DNA of 64,000 nucleotides. Origin: Aquilaria yunnanensis (taxonomy: Eukaryota; Streptophyta; Magnoliopsida; Malvales; Thymelaeaceae). This document shows, piece after piece, positions 11,478 to 24,264 of the stretch (position 1 is its first letter; each line of letters opens with the position of its first letter). The stretch spans positions 112,889,413 through 112,953,412 of the forward strand of contig CM077593.1 of NCBI GenBank assembly GCA_039654915.1, given 5' to 3'. The notes under the pieces are model-generated. The model saw nothing but the letters and a program-made list of their open reading frames with translations. It had not been told where the DNA came from and did no database searches. Made by a program: the position numbers and the translations under genes.

Positions 11478-11732
11478 ATGGTCGCATTTCCGGTTTCCTA
11501 CGCATCACACAATTCACCCTCTACTTTTCCATTGTTGCAATCAAGTCCCGTTTCGGCAGTAATAAGAGCTCCCGAAATCGCGGGAACATGGCGGAAACCC
11601 GCTTGGGCGTTGGACTCCTTTCGTATAAGCCCCCTCTACTTCTCCGCATTCCTAAATCCATGGCTGCCCAATGCCGCTGCTCCTCTAGCCGCACACCCTC
11701 TCAACCCTCCTTGCTCGTCTTTTCCGGTATAA
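11478..11732 (+). promoter_or_regulatory. Upstream out-of-frame ATG overlapping the CofD-like start
   Basis: An ATG at 11478 opens an 84-codon frame that runs across the main start at 11588 in a different phase and past the first splice donor. If transcription begins upstream of it, it would act as an overlapping uORF that reduces initiation at the main ATG. It has no recognisable protein similarity. Where transcription starts cannot be told from sequence. Confidence 0.3.
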
Positions 11733-14700
11733 TCCTCGCCTCCGGCATCTCAACTTTCAAATTTCGCATTTAAATCTGATTCAGTGCTCAATACTTTTGG
11801 ACGGCGATTCTTTAGGTGGAACTGCGTTTAATGGAGTTGTGGAGGAGCTCAAGAAATTGACAACTTGTGTTTCTCATGTTCTTCCGGTCTCCGACGACGG
11901 CGGGAGCACGGCTGAGATTGTTCGTGTGCTTGGCGGTCCGGCTGTCGGGGATATAAGATCCAGGTGCTTGAGGTTGTCTGATCAGAGCACCTCTGAAGCT
12001 CTATCGGTCCGTAGATTACTGGGTCACCGTTTGCCTCTCAATCCACGAGAAGCCAAGTCAGAATGGTATGGTAACAAGGCAATGCTTTTATCAGAAGAGT
12101 CAACTTTTTGAACCTTAGGTATGATTTTCTTACTGATCTTTGAAGAGGGATCTGAATGATAGTTTCTGGGCACAAACTTTTGTCAGGTATGAAATTGTGG
12201 AAGGAGATCATGCCCTTTGGGAAGGTGTATCAAAACCATATAGTGAAACCATCCGAGCTTTTCTGACGTACTTTCAGTATGAGGTGAGATTTTCTGTTGA
12301 AGTGCCATTTTTTCTGTGTCTTTGTTGAGTTGGATGGAAGTTCACGTTGTAGTTTATAACATCCCTTTTTTCTGATTCAATCTGGTGAATCTTTTCTGGT
12401 TGATCAACTGATTATATAATTGAGTCCTTCCCCATGAATGCAGATTTTACGAAGGCCTAGTGGATCTTTTTGCTTCAGTAATGGCAGGTCCGTTATGTTT
12501 CTCCATGTTATGCTGAAATCTGGTTGTATGTTTCCACTTTCTTTTTCTTGTTTCGTTATATTTTTCAAATTTCTTTTTAGCATAGGCATATCAGGGTTAA
12601 AATGTGTTTGGTGCATTCACCACGAAGCTCTGTGCAACTAATTAGATCCCAGAGTCACCTAAAACGTTGTGTGTATCAATTTTCATTGAGAGTGAAGAGA
12701 ATCTTGGATAAAAGGGAATGCTGTATCGATTCAACCTATTCAGACATATTTCTTGGGTGCCAGGTTGCTTTGCTGTGCAGTGTACACTAACTTTAGGATG
12801 AATTGTTTGGGGTCATACATAAGTGTCAACATTGTCATCATCTTCATTGAATGGTATGGCACTAAATCACATAAATCAGAGGCAGGAGAGGATGTGAGAC
12901 CGATAGAACCAATTCATTTAAAATTGAAAATTATTGAGGTTGGGAACAGCCACAGCGAATAATAAATTTTATTATTTTAAGGTATATAATCATAATATAA
13001 TATAATTATATGATCGAATATAAATTTTATGATTGCAATGATAAAAATGGTTTCTTAAGCATTTTCTCATTTAATCTTCTATACATTGTGGACTGATCAC
13101 TAGAAGTAAAATTTTCCAAAAAGATATATATTCTAACTATAATCAAAGAAAATATGAAACTGATAAATTTTCCAGCTGGCTTTTTAAGGTAATACATGTA
13201 ACAGTAATTGTCATCAATAACATGCATTTTTGCATGCTAAATCAGGGCTTATATATATGCAGAAATTCCATAAGAAAATAAGAGGAAATTATTAAAGCAT
13301 AACAAACAATGAAGAAATCATGATTCTTCCTTTAAGGCATCTGATTCGTGCTGTACACTTAGAGCAGCAGCCTTGTATGTACTTCTATGGAAACATGCAC
13401 TAAAAATTTACTTGAAATGTGTCTTTCTCCCAGTAGATTGTTTGCTTTTGTTCACTGGCACTTAATATTTAGGAAGTGGAGAATATTCAAGAAAGATATT
13501 TGTGAGTGTAAGTGTAGATGTTTCAAGTATCAGTTATTAAAATCGCTCATTGTTCAGAAACCTTTTTGGAGAGGGATCTAGTTTTTAAACTGGTGTTGAA
13601 TCAAGCTCTTCCTCAAAATCGTTATTGGCTTTATCACTGAGGGACTCCAGAAACCTGTTGTGTGGAGAAGCCAATTACAGAGGGTATGGACCAGTCAATG
13701 TGCCCTATGGTTGTGGAGTTTGCAAACACATCGGAGTTCTCTTATGAGTTTCATTCACTTCCGATAGGAGATGGCACTTCAATCCACTTTCCAAAGGGTA
13801 TTTGGTGTACGAAATTGTCTTATCAAAGAGCTTTCATAATATCTTCCTGTTATCAGCAAACAAACATGCTTTAGTGAGCAGTTGGGTTGAGTTGGTTAAT
13901 GGGCAGGAACCTACTTCTGATAAAACCTTCAAATGATTGGAAGTGATTTCCAGTTTCCTGAATTTATTTTATGCCAAGAAATGGTGGGATGAGATATTGG
14001 TAATCTGTTTGTAATTGATCAATTTGGGTGATTCCACAGCTAAATGTGTCTGCCATCATTTTATTCCCGTGGAGGACAGGGATGCTTTTCCATTGAAGAT
14101 TATTTTGCAAACAACAAACTTAGGCAAAGGGAAGTTTATTCAGTTGACAAGTTGCTTGGGAGAGGCTTCTTACTTTTGACAGCTTATCAAAAGGGGGCCG
14201 AGTTTGCGTAAACAAATGTTTCTTGTGCAATCACGAAGAAGAGTTTGTTCATCATCTTCTCTTGTAGTGTCCGAGTTTGGGTAAACAAATGTTTCTTGTG
14301 CAATAGCAAAGAAGAGTTTGTTCATCATCTTCTCGTAGAGCGTCCATACTGTCCTCAGGCTAGAGAGTTGTGGGAGACCGTTTTGGTGATTACATGCCCT
14401 CTCTGGATGGTTCCAGGAAGTATTGACGATGAAGCTTTGGTCTCATCAACTGTTTGCACCACTAAAAATAGAAGGAAACCTTTTCTTTAATTCCACTGTG
14501 GATGTATAGATAATTTGGATGGTATAACAGGAGCTTATGAAGGCAAAGAGTGTCTTTGTCAATGGTTAAACAAAATTAGTTACTGGAGAATCTCTTCTGC
14601 TACAGATAGTGAGGCTGTTGAGACCTTTTATTACTTTTCTTCAACATAATTATGCTGGCAGCCTCTTGGTTCCCTTTTATTTATTTAGATATTTATTTAT

Positions 14701-17700
14701 TTTGTCTTGTAGAAAGATGTCGATAGGTTTCTTCATTGACCAATTTGATGTGCTTATGAGAACAAAGTTTACTTAACGAGTTAAGTTTTGCTACAGTTTT
14801 TGTTTAATTAAACTGACCAATTATTTGCCAGTATTGGGAATTTTTTCTTTGCAGGAGCACGCATATTCTTTCAGTCCTTAGATGCTGCAATTTTTTTGTT
14901 TGCACGTGTCTCAGACATTCCCAAAGAAAGTCTGGTTCTTCCGGTCATTTCAACCAATGACAGGCTAACACTAGGATGTGAATTATGGGTACGTTTTATC
15001 ATTTTAAGGATATGTAACTCATATCTAGCATGCACTTTCTTGTTATTTATTTATTCATACATTATTTCATTGAATTCATATTATTGTCAATCTTTCATTA
15101 GCCAGAGTGGGTCTAATGTAATCTGTGTTCTCTAGCTCCATTTGGTTGAGCATATCTGGTTCAGACATTGAACTACAATAACCAAAGGAATAATATGTTT
15201 TCCTGTTTAACAATTTGCTTGTGAAATCGATATGCAGGATGGAACTATTATAAGGGGTCAAAATGAAATTTCTCATCCAACCAATGGATCTATGGAACCC
15301 ATCAACAAGGTGCCTTGATAAAGTTTGATTCTTTGTGATATTAAATTGCACACAGATGTGCATGCAAGAAATGAGACATTTATTTCATAAGATATGGCAT
15401 TGCTCTTGTGAATATTTGGATAGAATTTAATGAAGTCTTATCATGTGCCAATTCTTGTAAAGGATAGGCCAGGAATTCTGCTCCTGCCCTTCCTTCAAGA
15501 ATAAAGAGAGTTTTCTACATGTCAAGTGAGGGCAGCAACCTTCTGCATGAGGTAAGTTATACACCTGGCTCATTCCATAAATAAATTGTGTTTCTTGTGG
15601 GTACCCAACAAAAAAAAAACTGTGTTTCTTGTGTATGTGGTGTGTGTTTTCCAACTTATCCTTGTTGAACCTCGGTAGCCTTGTAACTATGATTGTCAAA
15701 GAAAAAGAACATAGAAACTTTTTAGGAGTCTATGTTCCTGAAAGTTTCTGTAATATATTTTCCCAGAGTGTTCTGCTCGATGCCATAATTAGCTTTATTT
15801 GTCAAAACATGCAAATTTAAATTTTTCCAAAACCCAGCATGACTTTGGTGTTTGAACTTGATCAGGTCTTCCCTCCAGCAAACCCTGCTGTTCTTGATCA
15901 GTTGACTAATGTGGATTGCTTTGTTTATGCTATGGGATCCCTTTTTACTTCCATCTGCCCATCACTGGTACCATTCTTAATTTTCTTCTTGGTATACAGC
16001 ACTTTTTTGGGGAAAAAAGTAATGTGTTTTCTGTTGTTTAATGTGTTTTGATGCTTCCTCTATCCCAAGAAATATTGCAGGTCTTTTTCTAGTGGACACT
16101 AGGGATGATATTCATGGCACCATATTTAACATTCTTTCTCATCCAGTGTTCCACCATTTGCATACATATTCCTTGCTTCTTTGCTAAGTAAGGCTAAACT
16201 CAGCGAACTTGATTCATATTTATGTCCAAATCATCTACTTAATGGCATGGCAGAAATGATCATCTTTTAAGAATGGAAGGAGTGTGCTAACAAAGAAGAT
16301 AGAACAAGAACTTCTATAGTTTAATGCGCTGAATCTTTATATGCTTGCATCAACTTTCTGTAACCAAGCAGACTTGTGGAAATATTATTTCTGATTTTTG
16401 ATATATGCAAAGGTGGGTCAGAACTTCATGACTACTTTCCCAAAGTCTATTGTTATTCTTGAGACCCCTATTCCTTCTTTTGGCCAACGATTTTTGGAAC
16501 CTTAGAGGATTGACGTAGCTATTAAAATCTTGCACTTTATAGCTTAGCATGAATTGTTATTTACATTACGACTTTCATGCTACCTACTCTTGCATTGCTT
16601 AGATCAAGGTATGATGTCATGATGATGATGATGTTTTTGTGGTTTGGATACTTGAGCTGAATCATTAGAAATATTCAATTGACATAGATCTTTTGTAGGC
16701 TTGTTGCCTCAATCTACTCTTATCTGGTGTGTATAAATTCTTTCCAATATGAAGAAATTTGTTGCAATATACGCAAATTATTGGCTATTGCTTTATAATT
16801 TTCTCATTTTCTGACTTATTTCAGGTATTACTTGGTATTGGAGAGAGAATTTCTTCTAGGTCTTGTCCTAAGGTATGTGTTTACCAATTTTTATCTGCCT
16901 ACAGACCATTTCACCCCTTGAACTTTACTAACTTGGACCTTTTACCCCTTGAACTTTGACCCGGGTTCACTCGCTTGTCAAACCTTGGAAATTGGTACCT
17001 TTTTACCCCTTAGTGCACTTCAATGGCTGTTTAAGTTATATGAGGACCGAAATGAAGATAAAATGTATGATGAAGGGCTAACTAACCATTTGACTTGACT
17101 TTTATATTGTTTTGATTATGTGGCTCAATCTTCTCGATTCGAACAATTTGGGAAATCACTTACCCTGTATAATCTACATAATCCAACCTGCAGTCTGCAC
17201 CGAAATATGATTCATTTAATTCTAGTATCCAACTCATTTCACATAAATAGAGGTTTATGTGGGAAAAATGGCTAGTTAGTTGTTCATCTTCCATTTTATC
17301 TTCTTTTCAGTTCTCATATAACCTAAACAGCCATTTAAATGGGTTGAGGGGTAAAAGGTACCAATTTCCAAAGTTTGAGGGGCGAGTGGACTTGAGTCAA
17401 AGTTCAGAAGGTAAAATGTCAAAGTTGGCAAAGTTCAGGGGAGGCCAATTTTTATCTCCGTTGATTGATCCAAAAGTGCTTTTAAGACAGTTTTCAGTGT
17501 CAGATTTTCGTTTCACTAGCTTTTCATGCTAGATTTACTTGTTTTCTTGACTATTAGCATGTTTAAGAATTGATTTTGTTCACCTAAATCTTAGGTACTG
17601 TTGTTGAATGGTACACATGATCGAGAGACATTCGGCTTCTCTGCCTCTTCGTTTGTAACTGCTATTACAGATGCTCTGAATAGAATGCATGGTGATCCTC

Positions 17701-18291
17701 ACAATCGTTTGAACAACCTTGTAGGTGATATTAGATTTATGATCGATCTCAACTCCTTAGCAAAGTAATAATGGTGAGCATTTGAGGTCTCTTTAGATGG
17801 ATGAGTATCTTAGTTTTTCCTCTGATATATCTCTGCAGCCTAGTCAGTATATCAACACCCTTTTGGTGCCCAAAGATGGCAATGTTCCTATAGATGTTGA
17901 AGCCTTGGCTAGCCAAGGGATATTCGATGTGGTATGGCCATCTTTGTGCTTTTTCTAAGAAAAAGAAGATCTCATACTAGTGTAGAATATGTAGAATTGA
18001 ATTGTATCAATCCAATCTGATTTTTTGCCCTATTTTGGGAGAGGTTTATGGTTTACCTTATTGTATGTGAATTCTAGTTTGGAATAACTTTTAGTCACAA
18101 GCAACTTTAGTTTTCTACTTTAAACAACACTATACATCCCAGGATTATAAACTATGCAAATTATTGGCTCCATGCAGATTGTTATCGACTCCATAAAAGA
18201 TCCAAAAGTGGGCATTGTCTTTGATCCTGAATCATTGATTACTAGCCTAGGCAATGTGGTTGGAAGATACCTGGCATCAAAGGGTAGATGA
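11588..18291 (+). CDS. CofD/UPF0052 (YvcK-like) family protein, 12 exons
   Basis: Exons: 11588-11726, 11816-12065, 12187-12283, 12444-12487, 14832-14988, 15238-15309, 15468-15551, 15866-15967, 16825-16872, 17595-17720, 17839-17931, 18178-18291. Their lengths sum to 1326 nt, in frame, giving 441 aa with GT-AG introns throughout. The family signature is plain: SGGTAFNGVV (about residues 46-55), LPVSDDGGSTAEI (69-81), GPAVGDIRSRCL (88-98), later PVISTNDRLTLGCELW, YMSSEGSNLLHE and AMGSLFTSICPSL. CofD transfers a phospho-lactyl/phosphoenolpyruvyl group in bacterial F420 synthesis, while YvcK/GlmR relatives bind UDP-sugars; the plant member's reaction is unknown to me. The ATG at 11588 is the first in frame within the 100 bases of exon upstream that I read. 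The first 40 residues are basic and Ser/Pro-rich and could be an organelle transit peptide. The exon 7 acceptor (TAG before 15468) is the only one that keeps frame. Confidence 0.9.
13640..14490 (+). pseudogene. LINE reverse-transcriptase C-terminal relic in intron 4
   Basis: Within the 2.3-kb fourth intron of the CofD-like gene, broken frames spell the C-terminal part of a plant non-LTR retrotransposon: PIGDGTSIHFPKGIWCTKL, then LLTFDSLSK, then CFLCNxxEEFVHHLL followed by CP, the Cys/His pattern of the zf-RVT domain. Stops and frameshifts interrupt it. A 73-bp tandem duplication (14200-14345) repeats the zinc-binding segment. It is in the same orientation as the host gene. Confidence 0.75.
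14200..14345 (+). repeat. 73-bp tandem duplication inside LINE relic
   Basis: 14200-14272 and 14273-14345 share GAGTTTGxGTAAACAAATG and the following AAGAAGAGTTTGTTCATC block with a few differences, doubling the CFLCN...HHLL zinc-knuckle coding segment. Confidence 0.85.
16897..17444. mobile_element. Long-TIR (foldback/MULE-like) element in intron 9
   Basis: The two ends are inverted copies of each other for well over 100 bases: the left arm has CACCCCTTGAAC..., GGAAATTGGTACC and AATGGCTGTTTAAGTTATAT; the right arm has their reverse complements, including GGTACCAATTTCC and GGGGAGG. The element is flanked by a 13-base direct repeat CCAATTTTTATCT (16884-16896 and 17445-17457), longer than the 9-11-bp TSD of Mutator-like elements but consistent with one plus chance extension. 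It has no coding capacity. It lies in the 722-bp intron after CofD-like exon 9. Confidence 0.7.
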
Positions 18292-19309
18292 AGTTTCATG
18301 TGTGGAATTATTCAGGGCAAGATGTTCAGTTATTTTTTGTGGTTACACTTTGTTCAATCAACTCATGTGATTGAGGTATGCATTACAAGCTCTTATCACT
18401 TTGTGATGTTTTGACCCAAATCGGTCTATCATTACTGCTCAGTTCAATGTGACAGCGTGAATGCCTCACTAAGGCGCTATGAATGGGCTTGACATTTTTG
18501 CTTGGCACATTAGCAGGGTGATGCCCTATACTTACTGGTTTTAACACGATGCAGTTGCTGGCAATGCCCTATACTTGCTGGTTTTAACATGATTCAGTTG
18601 CTGGTCCAGGAACGACCAGGTATATATCACTTACATGCCTCCTCAGATTGGAGCCCATGTTAAAAATTGTGACAACCATTTCTTGTCAAGAAAGTTGTAT
18701 AATTCTCATGTACAAGATGTCAGTTAAGTAACCGCAAGCAAAACTTATATGTAAGTTTGTTAGGAGTCCATTGATCCATTTGTTCCAAACAAACGATGCA
18801 CCATTAATAGACTCTCATGACAAAATTGTTCGAAGTTCATTTTGAGGTGAAGTCTTCTTGATGGTTCCATCGTGGAAGTGCCAGATTTCAGGCTTAAGAG
18901 AGTTCACAGGAGAAGTATTTGAAAGCGAAGAAGCTTTTCAGCAGTTGGTAGGAAATCAGACTTGCGTGACAGGGATGCAACAAGTGTTCTGCGATGCTTG
19001 ATAACCATAAAGTTAAAGTACTCTGGACTATTTTTTGGAAAATGAATGGTCGTATGGCATGCTTGATTGCTTGATAATTGCTTTGCTTGGTTCATGGGAG
19101 TACAGTGCACTTTTGTTCCCTGAACTATATGCACAATTCCGAATGATAGAGGAACTCTTGGATTTTCTCTCTATCGCTCCACCTACTATATTTTTCTCTC
19201 TGCCGAATTCAGTCAGCCTAATCTGGCTGGTTTTTTAGCTGGATTTGACCGTCTCCTTTAGATTGTAGCTTTCTTCCAATAATAAAACTTGACAGCGGTG
19301 TTTCTTTTC
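18292..19309. other. 3' flank of CofD-like gene
   Basis: Probable 3' UTR and downstream DNA. A 43-bp tandem duplication (18521-18563 and 18564-18606, ATGCCCTATACTT...) is present. An AATAAAA poly(A)-signal-like site lies at 19279-19286. No conserved exon seen. Confidence 0.45.
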
Positions 19310-19441
19310 ATGCCTCGTTCACCAGTTCGATTATTCTTTCTCCTCTGCTTTTGCTCCATCGTTGGCACTTTGAAGACTACGGCCCAACATGGCTGGTCAA
19401 CCTTCCGTGATCTCGTCCTTTCGGCTCCAATTCTACTGTGA
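19310..19441 (+). CDS. Hypothetical 43-aa secreted peptide or first exon
   Basis: A short frame begins MPRSPVRLFFLLCFCSIVG and continues TLKTTAQHGWSTFRDLVLSAPILL before TGA. Residues 7-20 form a signal-peptide-like hydrophobic core after Arg, followed by a plausible cleavage region near TTAQ. A strong donor consensus (CT|GTGAGT at 19437) sits just before the stop, so it may instead be the first exon of a longer or truncated gene. No family is recognised and no conserved downstream exon could be found. It could be chance. Confidence 0.25.
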   Translation: MPRSPVRLFFLLCFCSIVGTLKTTAQHGWSTFRDLVLSAPILL

Positions 19442-20129
19442 GTTTGGTTCAGGCACTCTGGATCTTTGATCGACCGTGTTCAACAGGCTTTCTGGGTGGA
19501 TGTGATGGCGGTTTAAGAAACGACATAGCAATGGTGAGAGGCTCATACGGTTGGGATCGGATTGAAAGAAACTCGTTGATGGATCAGCTTTTTGTGTGTT
19601 TTTATTTCTTTGATTGTTTGAGTGCCCATCCAAGTTGTATGTTTGGATCATGCACTAATGCAATCATGTGTTGGTTTGCTAGCTTGTTCGTTAGTCCAAT
19701 TGCGAGTTAGTTGGTTTGTTTGTCTGTCTGTTTTATTTGTTGATTTTGTTTCCCTATTAATTTGTAGGTTTCAATACCAGATATTTTTACAAGTTATCCA
19801 AGGAAGCATACTTTACAATATGATATCACAGAGACTGAAAAATAAGCAATACCATCAAGTTAGTAAGCTACCAAAATATAAATATACTAAGTTTTAGTTT
19901 TTGACTAGGTGAATTGTAGCCGCGCGTTGTTGTGGCAATATATTGATTGAGCATTTGATCATAAATAACCAAAGTTTGTGACTTAGGGAGATAGAAAACA
20001 ATATTTTAGGAGCTCAAATACTACAAATTAGAGAGCAATTATCTAAAATAAAAATGTGAGGACCAAAAAGACAAAACTCAAAATTATAGAGTTATGGGGG
20101 TTCAATATGTCATAGCGTTTAATATAAAT

Positions 20130-20813
20130 ATAATATAATAATCATTAAATAATAAAATTTGGGGTTGAAGAGAGAAAAGTTTAAAGTTCTAGTAATTGAA
20201 AGTGGGTTTAACTATTTGTAAAATAAACTTTTTCAAGAAAATAAAAAAAAGTGGGATTTAAAGTTGGCCTAAAATGAGGTCTAATCTTTATACAATAAAA
20301 TTTTAAGATTAATCATGTATAAAGTAGGATTTTAGAAATGAAATGGTGTTTTACTATTGACACAAAAAAAAAAGTAATAAAATGGAACAAATTGAGGGTT
20401 TAAACAGAAATTCAAGTAAGTATAGAAATAGTTCAAAAAATGGCCAAAATTAAACAAACTATAATGAATAAAGTTTTCTACTATGAGATAGGAATTACCT
20501 TCTCACAAAAAGGTAATGTTTAAACACTGTCACAAAAGTTAAAATAAAGTTTTGGAATCAATAGAGCAAACAGAAATAGTATAGGTAGTAAGGGTTTAAC
20601 ATTGAATTTGTACACAAAAAAAAAAAGAACAGAAAAAAAAACCAGAGAAAGGGAGAGAAAGAGAGAGAGAGAGAGAAGGACCAAAATGAAAAATATATTG
20701 AATTTAGGGACTAAAACAGAATAAATGAAATTTATATGGGCTGAAAGAGAGGTTATGTCATTACTTAGGAAAAAGCCAAAAAAAAAAAAAAACAGTACTA
20801 TAGATCTACAATA
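20130..20813. repeat. Satellite-like unit A (about 684 bp)
   Basis: The unit starts ATAATCATTAAATAATAAAATTT and ends CAGTACTATAGATCTACA. Its body is purine-rich with phrases such as gggactaaaa and gaccaaaatgac. It is followed head-to-tail by a similar unit, so the pair is a tandem dimer. No coding sequence. Confidence 0.75.
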
Positions 20814-21480
20814 CAATAATCATTAAATGGTAGAATTTGGGCTTGAAGAGAAGAAAGTTTAGAGTTCTAGTAATTAAAAGTGGGTTTAGCTATTAGTAAA
20901 ATATTTTTTTTCAAGAAAATAAAAAAATGGGATTTAAAGTCGGCCTAAGATGAGGTCTAATCTTTATACAATAAATTGTTAAGATTTATAAGGTATAAAG
21001 CAAGATTTTAGAAACTAAATGGTGTTTTACTATTGACACAAAAAATAGTAATAAAATGGAACAAATTGAGGGTTTAAACGGAAATCCAAGTAAGTCTAGA
21101 AATAGTTCAAGAAATGGCCAAAATTACGCAAACCATAATGAATAAAGTTTTCTCTTTTAAGATAAGAATATCTTTCTCACAAAAAGGTAATATTTGAGTA
21201 TTGTCACAAGAGTTAAAGTAAAGTTTTGGAATCAATGGAGCAAATGGAAGGATTATAGGTAGTAAAGGTTTAACATTGAATTTGCACAAAAAAAAGGGGG
21301 GGGGGTCAAGAAAAGAAAAAAAATAGAGAGAGGGAGAAAAAAAAAAGGGGCCAAAATGACAAATATAATGAATTTAGGGACTAAAACGGAAGAAAAGAAA
21401 TTTACATAGGCTGAAAGAGAGGTTATGACATTACTTAGGGAAAAGAAAAAAAAAAAAAGTACTGCAGATCTACAGTATTT
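20814..21480. repeat. Satellite-like unit B (about 667 bp), tandem to A
   Basis: Direct copy of the preceding unit with modest divergence: same start (CAATAATCATTAAATGGTAG), same internal order, and ending AGTACTGCAGATCTACAG. It contains a G10 run at 21296-21305. Antisense hydrophobic reading frames in both units come from the poly-purine strand and are not genes. Confidence 0.75.
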
Positions 21481-24264
21481 CAAAACTCTTATGTAGTAGA
21501 TACGAGGTTCATGATACTCATATGTTGATGTGGTTTAATCCATGTCAATATTAAATATGAATATAAACAGTGGTGATGACGAAGGAAAAAAATTTTATAA
21601 AAATGAAAAAAAAAAAGTAAGAACTGGAATAAAAAAGGTCAAGTAAAATTTTGAGACTAAGAGAGTAAAAAGAGAGCAAAAAAAAAAAAAGAAAGATTTT
21701 AAGTATGAAAAGATAAACTTTGGTGACTAAAATTTTGTTTTAGAAGAGAAAAATAATATGAAAAAATTAATAATATAAGACAAAGAGTAGAATTTTAATG
21801 ACAAAAAATAGTGATTACAATCGTCTTTAGGCCAAGAGAGAAAATATAAAGATTTCTGGAATTAAAAGTTTAACCATCAACTTAATAAAGGAAAAAAAAT
21901 AAATGAAAACATTGGCTAGAATGAATCAGTTTGAACTATATCAAAAAGTAGACAACTCATATTGACTAAAGTTTTGTTCAAAAAAATAACTATAAAAAAT
22001 TAACAAAAAAAAGTCTAAACAAAGTCACTATGGTTGATTAAAAAAATAAAAGAAACAAACCATGGCTACAAAGATTTTACTTTAGGAGATAATAAATAAA
22101 AAATAAATTTTAATTGATTATCATAAATTTATTGATGATAAATATTTATTTATTTATTATTAAAATTTATTACAAAAAATATCCACTGCTATTTATGAGT
22201 TACCAAACCTTTCTATTTGTTCTCTTGGTCTCTAATTTGAAACCAGAACTATATCAAAAGTAGGGAAATTATAATGATTAAGATTTCATTTTAGAAAATA
22301 ACAACAACAACAAAGAAAATCAATAAAAGAAGTTAGGATTAAGACAAAAAAAAAAAAGAAAAAATTTACGTATTAAGGATTTAACAATTGACTTAATAAA
22401 GATAAAAAATAGATTAAATAAAAAATAAATAAATTATGGTCACCAATGTCTTACTTCAAAAGATAATGCATAAAATAATAATAATAATAAAAGCTTAGGG
22501 ACCAAAAGAGCAAATTGAAGATCTAGTTAAATAGTCATAAAATATAAGAACCAAAATCTAACACGGACGTAACTCAGAACCTAAAATGAAAAAATTAAAA
22601 AGTTAGGGACTGGAATCGTGTTTTTTTTTCTTTTGTCTCTCTCTTTCTCTCTCTCTCTTTTTTCAGATGCAACTCACTCAAAATCTAATTTTTAATATTG
22701 ATGAAAATTTTATTTAGAATTTTTTTTAAAAAATTTTAACAATTATAAATCAAATTAATTTATTAAATTATAGAGCTTAAAGTAAATAATTGATGCTATA
22801 AAAACTAATCATCAATAATGATAAAAAATTACCAAAATATAAAACTATGTTTAATATATGTTAATCAATTAACAGTCTAATCATTAACTTAACAAAGATT
22901 AAAAAAAAAGTTAAAAAAAAAACTGACTAAAGCCAAATCAAGTAGAATCAAATCAAAAGTAGGTAAATTATAATAATTAAAGTTTCATTTTAAAAAACAA
23001 CACTAAAGAAAATCAACAAAAAAATGTTAGGATGAAGACAAAAAACTGAAAAAACTTTAGGTATTAAGGATTTAACAATTAACTTAATAAAGATAAAAAA
23101 TAATTTAATTAAAAAATAAACAAATTTTGGTCACCAATCTCTCACTTTAGAAGATTGTACATAAAACAATAATAGAAAAAACCTTGGGGATCAAGAGAGA
23201 AAATAGAAGATCTAGTTAAATAGCTATAAAGTTCGAGGACTAAAATGTAATATGGACATAACTGAGAGTCTAAAATGACAAAATTAGAAAGTTGGGGACT
23301 GAAACCTAGTTTTAACCAAAATAAAATGTGAAGCAGACTAAAACCAAAAAAATTGAAAGATAGGCGCTTAAAAAGTAGAGCGCATTGTGAAAATAGGATC
23401 AAACTTAAAAAAGGAACAAATCGCATTCCGAAAAAAGTTGAAAAAAATAAAAAAGAACAGACTGTTCATCTACAGTAAGAACACTGTTGATGAACAGTGA
23501 AAAGCCTTCCTCTTTTAGAATATAACGAGGTATGTTGGTCTGCATGATGTAGCGGGTACTTTTTATAATAAATTTAGTACAAAAAATTCAAATATTGGAT
23601 AATTAAAAATATGAAAAAAATTGATTAAAGCATAACTAACCTGAACAATAACTGAAATTAGGTAAATAGAAACATAATATCATATGTATTTTGAAATAAT
23701 GTATAATTTTTTCATTAAAAATAGTTCACTAGAAAATTCCCTATTTTATCAACTTAAATTTTAATTTTTAATATCAGTGAGAGATTTATTTAGAAAAATT
23801 TACTTTCAATTTTATCAATTATGAACCAAATTATTTTTTTAAACCACATAGAATAATTCATACTGCAAAATGCAATCATGAATAATAAAATAATATGATT
23901 GAAACAAAAAATTGTGCTTAATTTATGTTAATAAACTTATAATTTAACCATTAACTTAATAAAGATAAAAATAAAAAAAATTAATTAAAGCCGAATCAAT
24001 CAAAACCATAGTTAGAAGTAGGTAAGTTATAAAGATTAAAGTTTTATTTTGAAAAAAAATAATAAAGAAAAGCAACAAAAAAAGTGTAAACCAAGACTGA
24101 AAATGGAAAAATATTAAGTATTAAAAGCTTAACAATTGATTTAATGAATGTAAAAAAATAGCTTAACATAAAAAAATAAATTATGATAACCAATGTCTTA
24201 CTTTAGAATATAGTATGTAAAAACAAGAAAAATTTTGGGGACCAAGAGAATAAATAGATGGATG

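Noticed and set aside
20520..21483. Antisense hydrophobic frames that look like paired membrane proteins
   Set aside because: They are the two tandem satellite units read on the pyrimidine strand; the similarity is the repeat, not a gene family.
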